A stretch of DNA of 64,000 nucleotides from Gentiana macrophylla (taxonomy: Eukaryota; Streptophyta; Magnoliopsida; Gentianales; Gentianaceae). This document shows positions 54,340-64,000 of the stretch, one piece after another. Location of the stretch: assembly GCA_026214975.1 (NCBI GenBank), contig CM047806.1, positions 79,965,599 through 80,029,598 on the forward strand. Reading direction: 5' to 3'. The stretch's first letter is position 1. Each line of letters starts with the position of its first letter. Made by a program: the position numbers and the translations under genes. Under the pieces are notes generated by a model that saw only the letters and a list, made by a program, of their open reading frames with translations, did not search any database and had not been told where the DNA came from.

Positions 54340-55608
54340 ATTGCTGGTCTCCAACTACTTGCACCGGTCCTTAGAGGGTTGAATTGCCTCTTCTCCAGCT
54401 CCACCACAAACATAGACTTTCTGACTGCACCTCAGTTGTCCTTCACACCATCTTGGTGTTTCACAGTCTTAACCTTGAATAAAATCAAATTTGAGACTTG
54501 AATCAAGGATATGATTCAATTGTGATGAACTTTCTTCTGGATGTATATGATCAATACAGTAGCTTTGTGTTTCTTCAAGTGTTGTAGATCTTGTTGTTTT
54601 CTCGAATGCTTTAAAAACACTTAGAAGATTTCTTGATCTTCATCATAAAATTATGAATTTAGCAGGAGTTCTTTCAAAACTTGTTCTTTTCCTTATTATT
54701 GATTTTTCACAATGAATTAATCCTCAGAACTCCGCTCCTATTCTTGAAATATAAGTGATCTATTTATAGGGGTGTTTCCAACGTTTGAATTTGAATTCTC
54801 ATAGAAGTTGGTGGTCCTTGTATGTCAGATGTCTATTTGTCCATTCTCACATGACACTCATTCATCCAATTGAAATACTTGATTTTCCAACATTCTGATT
54901 TTTCTTCAGTTTCTTGGATGACCTTAACTAATCTGAGGTTTAAGCATCTCAGTTTTGGGTTATACTGAGCTTTTAGTTTATAGAGCATTAACTCAGTGTT
55001 TACTCTTCTTCAAAACTCAGTACTCTATATTCTTCTGATCATTATTGATTTGATCAAGGTACACCTTTTAAGTTCATATCATCTAAGATATCATTGTCCT
55101 TATGTATCTTAGGTCTCATACAAGACCTATAGAGTCAGCTCAGGCCATCACAGACTTACTTGAATTCTAACTTTACATTCTCGGCTTTTAGTCTTCAAAA
55201 ACTAAGTTTGAACCATCAGTTCTTCAATCTTCAATACTGAGTATGTGTCCCTCGGCCTTCAAAAACTGAGTTTGTTCCCTCATCCTTCAGCTTTTACAGA
55301 TAAGCCAACTGAATCTATTCCCTCAGCGAACTTACCTTCTTCAGTACACTTGTAATAAAGTCAGCTGAGTTTGAGCCCTCAGTTGTAAACTGACATTATT
55401 AAACCTTCAGTTATTGAATTCTATTTATTACAGTGCTTGTCTGATTTAACCTATACAATAATCGGACTTTAATAAAACCTATAAATTCAGTTCTAGACAT
55501 CTTTTTGCTTTGCACTATAACAGCTAGTTATAACACTTCATCAATGGGTTTAACCAATAATTAATAAGGTGATGAATCATCAACAAAACATAAACTTTAT
55601 TTCCAATA
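54340..55608 (-). repeat. Copia LTR fragment of the Cop1 family, cut by Ath5
   Basis: On the minus strand it begins TATTGGAAATAAAG at 55608 (TGTTGG with one change) and runs to 54340, matching the first two thirds of the Cop1 LTR (9971 to about 11265). The closing part is missing at the Ath5 junction. TATA box (minus) near 54755-54763. No PPT adjoins 55609, so it is a 5' or solo LTR. Confidence 0.8.
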
Positions 55609-57060
55609 GTCAGCATTCATGATATACATGTGTTCAAAGACCACAGATCTACAATTAAGGACAAAGACCAAATCAGCACAGTATCAAGTTCTTAACAGTC
55701 AACTATCAAAGGTTATCGTGAAATTAAGGTGTAGATAGAAACTTCCCTGAATTAATTGAAAGTCGGCCATTAAGGTTCTGATTTGATCACATGAACAACG
55801 AGGAAAACGAACAAGCCAAGCCTTTGAATCATTGAGGCTGCCAATAAACAACCTTAAACATAGATGGAAAGAATCAAGAACTTATAGACTCATAAATGAT
55901 ACAAGGGAGAAAGTCAGAGCGAATTCACCTAGTCAAAATAAGTTGACTGCGAATCCATGGCTTTGAATGCATTGAATCAGCAGCACAATCAGTAAAGATT
56001 GTATCTTTATAGGTCTGAACCTTCAATAAGCAATTTTTGCACAATTAGGACATATTTCTTATTCGAATCTATTGAATAAAAGCGATATTAACTTAAAAAG
56101 AGGAAATACGAAACTTTCCTGAAATAGGAGATATTAGAGAATTAAAGCTTCAATCTTTGAACAAAAACACCATGCCATCAATGAATGAGGAATGCAAAAT
56201 CCACGGCTGTAAACGCCTTTAGTTTGCCTTCCATAATCGTTTGATTCGGTTGCAGCAACCTATCAAGATTTCGAATCGAAATCGTATCCGACCATTAAAG
56301 GGACGATTAAGAACCTTCATGAAATGTTTCGTGTTGCTAGTACGAATCAAACTTTCCTTAATCAAATTAAGCACAAAGAGAAACCAGAGTGCATGAAATC
56401 GGGGAGTCTTACTCTGGGATTCAAACGGGTGAAACAGACATTGGAAGGTGGAGTTGATTTGGGAAGAAGAAACGCCTGGAAATGGAAAGAGAAGTAGCCA
56501 AAGTCTGATGGAGGAATTTAGGCATTAGGGTTTGTGGTTATGCGGAGGGAGTTTTATTTGGATAGAGGAAATACAAAAGGGCCGAAGGTTATGGGTCCAG
56601 CAAGTAAACGTGGCCGGATATATTTAATGTAGGTCCAAACCAGATCATGGATTTACTGGATCAAAATTATATTTAATAAAGGGTCCAATAACTTGTAATT
56701 TAAATTTAAATGCCATACACATTACAAATGTGCGTTACATTATCACATGCAATATACTATATTATATGTGTTTCATTTGCATGTCATCACATATAACATA
56801 ATTTTATAGCATATCCAAAATGTCATCACAGAACATTTAAGTGTTTGCATTTAATTAAATTGCTGTAGTACCTGCACCACACTTAAACTTGAAAATTATT
56901 AGTGACACAAATAGTATGATAAAAAGTCATACAAGATATTTAATTAAAAGCTTTATATCGAGGAGACGTTACTTTTAAAAATTTATCAACATACGATCTA
57001 GAATCACAAAATACTCAACAACTTAGTCAGTCAGGGAAAATAAATCTCAGCTCATCGAAG
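55609..57060. other. Unassigned AT-rich region
   Basis: No frame of more than 60 codons, no recognised domain and no clear terminal repeat. 56100-56560 is less AT-rich and contains short duplicated themes (AACTTTCCTGAAAT near 56112 and AACTTCCCTGAATT near 55740). 56600-56900 is very AT-rich. Part could be 5' LTR or gag of Cop3, or host DNA. Confidence 0.4.
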
Positions 57061-58072
57061 AATAAAGAAAAGCTATGCTGTCAATTAGGAAGAGTTGTAA
57101 ACAACCTTTTAATAAAAGTACATTTGTTTCAATTTCTTTTGGAAAAGATTCATTGTGATTTGTGGGGACCTGCCCTAGTTTTGTCTAATCGGAATTATAA
57201 GTACTATGTTGTGTTTATTGATGATTTTTCAAGGTTTTCTTGGCTATATCCTTTAAGAAGGAAATCAGAATTCTTCGATGTGTTCACCAGGTTCTAGAAA
57301 ATGATTGAGAACCAACTAAACCAGAAAATTAAGGTTTTTCAGTGTGATGGTGGTGGAGAATTTAGCTCCACACCCTTCTTGGATCATCTAAAGGACTGTG
57401 GTATATAACTAAATGTCTCTTGTCCTTATACACCAGAACATAATAGTGTAGATAAAAGGAAACACAGCCACATAGTTGAGACTGATCTAACTCTAATATT
57501 TGATGTTGGGACACTTTTAAACTTATGGGTTGAAGCATTTAATACAGCAGTGTATCTTATTAATGGCCTACCTTCCTCTGTTTTGAAGTTTGCAACTCCT
57601 TATCACAAACTACACAAAGGCCTCATGATTACAGTGTCTTAAGGGTGTTTGGATGCCAATGTTTCCCTTCCTTGAGGAACCAGGCAACATAAAAGTTTGC
57701 TAAGAGGAGTTACCCTTGTGTTATCCTAGGCTATAGCCCAGCACAAAAAGGGTATTGGTGCCTAGACCCTGTCTCAAAAAGGGTGTACATCTCAAGACAT
57801 GTAGTGTCCAATTAACAGGTTTTCCCATTTAAAGAAACCACTAATGTACCTACTGATAGTGGTATTGATTTGTTTGATAACCCAAACTTTGATGAAGGGG
57901 TCTTACAACAATCTAACCAGGGAGTGTCAAATGTTGACTGTTGTGTACCTGATGATGTTCTCAATGATTCTGATCTTGTGCAGGTACCAATAGTAGATGA
58001 CCAGACACAAGAGTAGATAAATAATGACCCTGCTCAAGAACTAGTCACTGTGGAGACCCATGAGGAACAACC
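57061..58072 (+). pseudogene. Cop3: copia integrase remnant
   Basis: Reads CQLGR at 57079 (end of the GAG-pre-integrase zinc domain), IHCDLWGPALVLSNRNYKYY with the first catalytic Asp, FSRFSWLYPL, then a stop at about 57296, KVFQCDGGGEFSS with the second Asp, CPYTPEHNSVDKRKH, where the usual catalytic Glu (NGVVERKH) has become Asp or lies nearby, and the later LPSSVLKFATPY block. The frame is interrupted by several stops (near 57403 and 57640). It runs into the integrase-RT linker and ends at the Cop4 LTR (58073). RT is absent from the window. Confidence 0.85.
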
Positions 58073-59472
58073 TATTGGTCCCAGAGAAGGGTAAAACTAT
58101 AGTCAGAGGGAGGGGGGAGGTGTTGACTATAGTGGAGTTTCAAAAACTTTTCTTATATTTAAAAGCTTTTGGGCAGCGGATAAGTCCCTTCTTTAAATGT
58201 TGGTTCAAAGTAGATTATTCAATCACAGATATAGAGTATGCAATAAAATAAAGTGTTGTAAAGTAAATGGCTGAAAGTAAATAGACACAAAGGTTTATAG
58301 TGGTTCAGGGGGGTGTAATCCCTTAATCCACTCTTCTCCTATGATGATTGGAGGAATTCATTATTGTTTTCACAGATACAATAGTTAGATTGTCCTTGGC
58401 TACACAATCTTCAAAATCTTCAAGACTATCACTCCCTGGATACAAAAGCTTCCGTGAATCAGTTTCTATCACTGCTCCCTGAGAACAAATCTTTCAGCAG
58501 CTATCACAATGGTTGCAACTCCTTCTCAGATTCCTCTGATTCAATTGCTTCAGTTTGATGTTAATTTAATTCACATATTTGTGATCAATCTCAGTGCTTG
58601 ATATGGAATTGAAGTTCTGGTTGTTGAGTTGATCTCTAGATGTATCCTTTAAGTTCAGAAAGAGAGCTTTTCAAATTGACAAAGTTTCTGCTTGTTTCTT
58701 ATGAGATTCCATCGTTGTTTTTCCTATCTGTCAATGCCTTCTATTTATAGCCTTGATAATCCTTGATTTGAATTTCCGTCCATTGGCTATTTAATGTGGG
58801 GAATAATCTTTGATTTAATTCTTGATTCCCCTCAATTTTATTCTCTTTGATTTCAGTGATTGGATTTTCTTCAAACGTATATCATAAAATCCGTCCTTGA
58901 TTGATTCTTGATTGATTGTGAATTAAATGCTTGATCCTCTGAATCTTCCTTATTTTTCATAATCTGAACAAGTGTAGTTTACTCCACTGTCTCTTCATTT
59001 GGCTGTTACATGAACAGTTGAGTGTTTTAGATCTTCCTTCACAGCTTCGTTTTTACTCAACCGATAGATAGTTTACTTTGCCAGTTCACTGCTTTTTTGA
59101 TTTCTTTGAGTTTACAATAGTCCTTGTACTTCACTGATCCTTGATATGTGTGAGATCAGTGTACACCATATTTAACAATGAATTTCATCACTTGAGATAC
59201 AACTTAGTCTTATCCAAGGTCATCACAGACTTCCCTGGTTATAAGTCAGACCATAATGTCTTCATGCTTCTCTGCTGGTACTTGGCTGATTTCACTCTGC
59301 CGGATTTATGTTTTACTCGGCCATCCTACCAACTAGTACAATACTTGTCTGACTCAACTTATTAACATGTCAGACTCTAAGTAAAGACTTATACAGAGAT
59401 TTCTAAATTATTTCAGGCTTGCTATAACAGCTAGTATGGCCATCATCAAAACACAGTAAAATGTTCCTAACA
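58073..59472 (-). repeat. Cop4 3' LTR (1400 bp)
   Basis: Minus strand: TGTTAGGAACATTTTACTGTG at 59472 to ...TTCTCTGGGACCAATA at 58073. The end resembles that of the Cop1 LTR (GGGACCAACA), so both belong to one superfamily. TATA (minus) TATAAATAG near 58741-58749. The plus-strand frames at 58060-58251 and 59141-59365 are not genes. Confidence 0.85.
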
Positions 59473-59490
59473 ATTTCCTCCTTTTTGATG
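59473..59490 (-). promoter_or_regulatory. Cop4 polypurine tract
   Basis: Minus strand CATCAAAAAGGAGGAAAT directly before the LTR start. Confidence 0.8.
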
Positions 59491-59640
59491 ATGCCAAAAC
59501 CATCATAAGCCTGAACATAAGTAAGCAATATCATAATAGTAACAGAATAAAACTCAAAAAAATTTATTCATCCATAAAGGGCAATAAGATAGTTCATTGA
59601 AGTTTAAATTTATTCAAAGGCAAAAATTATTAAAAGGCTA

Positions 59641-61680
59641 CTACTTTTTTTCTTCAAACCTGATGCCCTTGCCTTTGATGCCCTTGCCCTTGTCATTTGG
59701 CTGTCCTTCTTCCAACTGATGCTCAGGCTTGCTGCTTCCTTCCCCCTTTTTGGAAGCACCAAACCATTCTTCCAGAATCTTGTGGGTTGCTTCAGATTCT
59801 GGTACAAGACCAAATTGTTTCTCCAGAATTTTATTTGTCGCTCCAGTGACATTGAGTAGGGTGTTGAGTTGCTGTCCAGAGTAGTCCATAATCTCATACA
59901 GATGGTGAATTTGTTGTGTATGAGCATTCAGACTATCCACCAATGGTTTGAGATTTCCATCAATTTTGTCTGTTAGAAACTCAAGATTAGTTTGGACATG
60001 GTAGGGGATGAGATGTTGTAGATTGCATAGTAGATTTCCTTGCCTCACCATGACCTCATCTTGAACTTTGATGTGACTGATGAGGGCCTCAATATTATGA
60101 TTTCAGGAGTTTGAAACACTCCTTAAGGTAGTTTTGAGATTTTGCCTGCTTATGTACTGCCTCTCCATGTCTACTATAAGGGGTTGAATATCCAGATTGA
60201 AAATTCTATATGGATCTTCCTCAACTGGTGCAGGTGCATCAACTTGCTCTTCTTCCTCTTCTTCTTCTTCTGTCTGTTCTTCTTCTTTTTCTTTTTCTTC
60301 TGCTTCTTCAACAATCTCATGATCAGAGAGAGATTGTTGAAAGTCACTTGAATTTCTTAGTCCTTGTGGAGACTGTCCTTCTTCTCCATGTGCTGGAGAC
60401 TCAATTTCTTCTACTGGTGTTCCCTCTTGATCAATGCTGGGGTTGGTGACATGTTCAGCGGAGTGAGTTTAATCAGCTGGCTCACTCAGCTGTTTGTCAA
60501 CTTCGCTGATGCTCCTGAGAATCACTTCCTGAATCGTCAGGTCATCATCCGAAAAGTCCATCTTTTCTCGATCATCCTTAAGATGATCTCCTTCCTATTT
60601 TTCTTCTTCACTTTTTTCTTCCTCACTTTCAGTAGCATCTTCCTCATCCTCTCTTTCTTCTTTAGAGAATGTGAGTTGGTATCCTTCTTTACCTTCATCC
60701 AAATAGGTGACTTCCTCTTGTTTTTCTTCCTCAGTCGCCGTATATTCACTAATTACAACAGGGATATCATTGTTGCTGGGAATACTTCCTTGTTGTCCTT
60801 GTGCTTTTTGAGATCTGGTTCTCCTCCCAACTCCTGATCTGCTGCTCCTTCCTTTTACTTCTGGCTGTGGTTTGTGGTTTCTGGGATGCCTTGACGTAGG
60901 TAAACATCACATTGGCCTTGTGCAATGTATGCACATAGATGTGTTTCACTTTCATTTTATCGAAAAGATGTTGGAGGGGAATCCCATATGATTTCCTTTC
61001 CCAGATATCACCTTTCTTTTGTAGGTTCTTGCTAGGTGCCATGATTTCCAGATCAATCTCCTTGTGAAATTGAGCTTTCAATCTGTTGAAAATAAACTGT
61101 GACCAGTTAAAGGGGATACCTTGATAGATAATAGCCATTAATTTGACCCTGAGCTCGGTCATGTTCTCCATGGACCCTTTCCCCCCTTCAATGTTCCTTG
61201 TTATCATAGGAGCAAATTCAACAAAGGGCGTTTAAGTGCTGATCTAGGGAAGTTGTGTTTCTTTCTATGTTTTGTGGGGTTCTTGGCTATTTCTGTCCAG
61301 AAAATGTTGATGTCGATCTGCATCTTCTTCACATCGACCGGACCGACGTTGGAGAGATGTAAGAATCTGTTGAGAAGTCCAGGTGTGATAACTACTTCTT
61401 TTCCAAACATTGTGCTCTTAATACAATCTGGATCACTCTTCTTCTTGCTGGGCACAAATTTTTCATTTTTCCAAATTGCAATTAGGGTTTCATAGCATGT
61501 ACCTTTGACTGGTGGATTTAGGAATGTCATCAATCCAAGATTTATACAGCCATCAACTAATCTTTGGGCTTGTGGGTCACTATCACAGAAGGGTAGATAG
61601 TGTTCAGGTTGAAAAATTGATCCTGTGATGATCGATTTTTCATAGTACCTTTTTGTCGCCGAGATTGAGGAAGACGATGC
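59641..61680 (-). pseudogene. Cop4 post-pol ORF
   Basis: Minus strand. Open frame from upstream of 61650 through 61533 to 61204 contains HYLPFCDSDPQAQRLVD, GTCYETLIAIWKNEKFV, KSTMFGKEVVITPGLLNRFL, then after a frame change 60767-61207 has GIPFNWSQFIFNRLK and LEIMAPSKNLQKK. 60200-60760 is Glu/Lys-rich low complexity in shifting frames; 59641-60051 is a C-terminal coiled-coil-like part (KIDGNLKPLVDSLNAHTQQI) with a basic end. The arrangement parallels Cop1 (5591-9691). The N-terminal globular part recalls the putative plant transposon protein family. No membrane segment. The exact start is unclear. Confidence 0.6.
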
Positions 61681-62290
61681 AATTGCTTTGAAGTATTTGA
61701 GATTTAAAAAAAACTTCGATTTTCGGAGAGAATAGGGTTTATGAGTTGCAAAAGAGCGTAAAGAATTTTGAAAAATCTCTAAGAGTTGTTTATATAGGAT
61801 AATTTGAGTAGTGTGAACGCGGTTGAATATGGAAGGATTTGATGAAGTAATGGCGTGATTTTGTGTATATAAATCACAGAATTTTGAGTGTAGTAGGGGA
61901 GTGGATTGAGGTAAGTAATGATAAATCCTGGGAATCGAGGCGTTGCCGTCATTCTTGTAATTGAAAAAATATAGTTACCTCCACGATTATAAACTGATCT
62001 CCATGTGTGTAATCTTTCACAATATAATCCTCCATTACTTCTCACGCGTGTAAAACTGATTTTGTTCACACTTTAGTTTGTTGTTGACTCCAAGATATTT
62101 GACAGTGGAGTGACTTGGCTGGTCACTAAGTCGGTGGAGTTATATCTTACTGAGCTGCTGGTAGAAAACTGTTCCTAACAAACAGTGAAGTTAACTTCGC
62201 TAGGTACTAGTGCCTTACCTGTCAAGTGAGCACACCCAAAATGGAAAAGGTTCAATCATCTAGTGAAGTTACTTAGCTGATTACTCTAGT
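61681..62290 (-). promoter_or_regulatory. Cop4 spacer between pol and post-pol ORF, TATA-like site
   Basis: Minus-strand TTATATA complement at 61790-61796 reads TATATAA in the context CTATATAAACAAC, about 100 bases before the probable start of the post-pol ORF, followed by a pyrimidine-rich leader. It suggests a separate promoter for this ORF. The rest of the spacer shows nothing recognisable. Confidence 0.4.
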
Positions 62291-62957
62291 TAGCTGCTCT
62301 TTGTGACTTAATCGATTTCAATCATTCCCAACTCAGTTCTCAACTTGCAAAATCTTTCATGACTGAGTGTTTTAGAAAAGATATCAGCCAATTGATCTTC
62401 AGTTGGTATGTATCTTAGAACAACATCTCCTTTTTCAACATGATCTCTAATAAAATGATGTCACAAATCAATATACTTTGTTCTTGAATGCAATACTGGA
62501 TTTTCAGAAATTGATATTACACTTGTGTTATCACACATAATTGGGATTGTCTTCTCCTCCAATACACAGTCCCTTAGCTATTGTCTGATCCATAGTACTT
62601 GTGCATAGCAGCTACCTGCTGCTATGTATTATGCTTCAGCTATGTGGATACAGAGTTTTCGTTTTTTGCTAAACCATGATACTAGTCTGCTGCCTAGCAT
62701 TTGACAAGTTCCAGATGTGCTTTTTCTGTCGATCTTGCATCTAGCATAGTCTGAGTTTGAATATGATACTTGTTTGAATCCTTCATCTTTTGGATACCAA
62801 ATTCCAACATTGATGTGTTCGTCAGATATTTGATGATTCTCTTAGCTGCTAGTAAGTGAGATTCCTTTGGTTGAGCTTGGAATCTTGCACAAACTCCTAC
62901 TACAAATGCTATACAGGCCTGCTTGCAGTTAAGTAGAGTAAGGATCCAATGATCCAT
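62291..62957 (-). pseudogene. Cop4 RNase H region
   Basis: Minus strand. 62694-62957 reads SYLLYLTASRPD-like end of RT, then IAFVVGVCARFQAQPKESH and AAKRIIKYL, the copia RT-RNase H link, before a frame change. The RNase H core is in broken frames at 62291-62690: a CDNTSVI-like Asp motif near 62530 and KHFIRDHVEK-like text near 62450, followed by the closing ADIFSK and LRIGMIEI-like region near 62360. Confidence 0.82.
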
Positions 62958-63760
62958 CTATACAACTTTTGATCAACATCTTTTCCAGTTTCATCTTTCC
63001 CAAGAATAACTCTTGCACACATTGGTGTCTCTGCTGTGCCGCTTATATCCATACCATATTTGTGTATCAAGTCTATTGTATACCTGGCTTGATTTATGAA
63101 GATGCCATCCTTCATTTGTTTTACTTGTAAACCAAGAAAATAATTAAGTTCTCCCATCGTAATCATTTGAAATTTGCTCTTCATCAGATTAGCAAACTTC
63201 TCACACAGCTTCTCATCTTCAGATCCAAAGATGATGTCATCAACATAGATTTGAACTAATAATGTGCTAGTACCTTCTTCTAGTTTTAAGAGAGTTTTGT
63301 CAATGGTCCCTTTATTGAATCCATTGTTGATCAAGAATTGTGACAGTTTCTCGTACCATGCTCTGGGTGCGTGTTTGAGTCCATATAGTGCCTTTTTGAG
63401 CTTGTACACTTTATCTTCATTCCCTTTGAATTGGAAACCAGGGGGTTGTTCCACATCTACTTCTTCTTCCAAAAGTCCATTCAGAAATGCACTCTTGACA
63501 TCCATTTGATAAACTTTGAAGTCTTTATATGCTATAAAAGCTAGAAAAAGTCAGATTGATTCCAATCTTGCTACTGGCGTAAAGGTTTCATCATAATCTA
63601 TTCCTTCTGGTTGAGAGTAGCCTTTTGCCACTAGCCTTGCTTTGTTTCTGACAATTGTCCCTTGTTCATCCATCTTGTTTCTGAATACCCATTTTGTTCC
63701 AATGATGTTGGCCATGTCTGGTCTGTCAACAAGTTCCTAGACCTCATTTCTCTCAAATTC
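62909..63760 (-). pseudogene. Cop4 reverse transcriptase
   Basis: Minus strand 62909-63505 (198 codons): MDVKSAFLNGLLEEEVDVEQ, PPGFQFKGNEDKVYKLKK, LYGLKHAPRAWYEKL, active site YVDDIIFGSEDEK, MITMGELNYFLGLQVKQ and the ISGTAETPM block. Upstream 63506-63760 in another frame holds [32 protein letters not shown] and FTPVARLES, with a stop at about 63550. Both catalytic Asp residues are present. One or two frame breaks separate it from the linker. Confidence 0.92.
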
Positions 63761-64000
63761 ATTTAGCTCTTCTTGCTTGGCTGTAATCCAACAGCATCTT
63801 GAATTGCATCATCTATTATTTTGGGTTCCACCTGTGATAGAAAACAAGTTAGCATTCTTTCAAGTTGTCTACTGTATCTAACTCCTGTATGAATATCTCC
63901 AATAACTTGTTCTTCAGGATGATCTCTCAGCAAGTTCAGGTCAGGTTGAAGTTGCTCTTGAGTTAGTTCTTCCACAACTTCAGCGTGTGCATCAACTTAA
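63761..64000 (-). pseudogene. Cop4 integrase-RT linker
   Basis: Minus strand 63763-63975 is open (EELTQEQLQPDLNLLRDHPE, GDIHTGVRYSRQLERML), the variable acidic linker preceding copia RT; the phrase HPEEQVIGDIHTGVRTR is typical of this group. The gene continues beyond the window. Confidence 0.8.

Larger units (their letters stand above)
58073..64000 (-). mobile_element. Cop4: copia element with post-pol ORF, 3' portion
   Basis: On the minus strand, from the window end downward: integrase-RT linker, RT, RNase H, a spacer with a TATA-like site, a post-pol ORF, PPT and the 3' LTR. RT motifs such as MDVKSAFLNGLLEEEVDVEQ and YVDDIIFGS are typical of the SIRE/Maximus group. It is inserted in Cop3. 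Its LTR family also provides the fragment at 32411-33059. Confidence 0.88.

Noticed and set aside
60142..60837. Plus-strand Leu/Phe-rich frames resembling membrane proteins
   Set aside because: They are antisense to the Glu/Lys-rich part of the Cop4 post-pol ORF; GAA/AAG codons read backward give Phe and Leu.

Overview
This window is plant nuclear DNA made almost entirely of nested LTR retrotransposons. No host gene, rRNA, tRNA gene or CRISPR array could be supported. Evidence for a plant: five Ty3/gypsy elements with Athila-type pol (integrated RT, RNase H and integrase), LTRs of about 1.25-1.8 kb, primer-binding sites complementary to the 3' end of plant tRNA-Asp, and long non-coding tracts after pol. 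There are also several Ty1/copia elements, two of them with an extra ORF after pol as in the SIRE/Maximus group. The base composition and depth of nesting suggest heterochromatin of a medium or large (probably eudicot) genome; the species cannot be named from the sequence.

Layout. 1-5383: 3' part of Athila element Ath1 (+). 5384-11812: copia element Cop1 (+), showing only its post-pol ORF, broken by an LTR inserted at 7138-8838, and its 3' LTR. 11813-13206 plus 32055-32410 (-): copia element Cop2, split by Athila element Ath2 (13207-32054, target duplication GCCAC). Ath2 is itself split by Ath3 (18972-26507, target duplication ATGAC), an Athila-like element with near-identical LTRs and no pol. 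32411-33059: piece of a copia LTR. 33060-42626: Ath4, whose 3' LTR is cut off. 42627-54339: Ath5, a chimera with a 5' LTR of one type and a 3' LTR of the Ath2 type. 54340-55608: cut copia LTR (-). 55609-57060: unassigned AT-rich DNA. 57061-58072: copia integrase remnant Cop3 (+). 58073-64000: Cop4 (-), with 3' LTR, post-pol ORF and RT/RNase H, running out of the window.

How the parts relate. Each Athila element has the order LTR, tRNA-Asp PBS, leader, gag, protease, RT, RNase H, integrase, about 1.3-1.5 kb of non-coding DNA, PPT, LTR. All reading frames are interrupted; the longest open one is RT-RNase H-integrase of Ath5 (48756-50246). Ath3 lacks enzymes and must have moved with proteins of a relative; its LTR, 3' module and palindromic motif match Ath1.

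Most interesting. (1) Each Athila family carries its own short palindrome repeated just upstream of the LTR TATA box, again in the LTR or leader, and in Ath4 also inside gag: TCGGTCGACCGA (Ath1/Ath3), GGACGNNCGTCC (Ath2/Ath5), CCGGTNNACCGG (Ath4). (2) All five have two polypurine tracts about 0.8-1.0 kb apart, enclosing predicted stem-loops. (3) Ath5 looks like the product of recombination between two different insertions, joining unrelated flanks. (4) Many frame breaks between copies fall at CAG/CTG sites, which raises the possibility of base-calling errors at methylated CHG positions.
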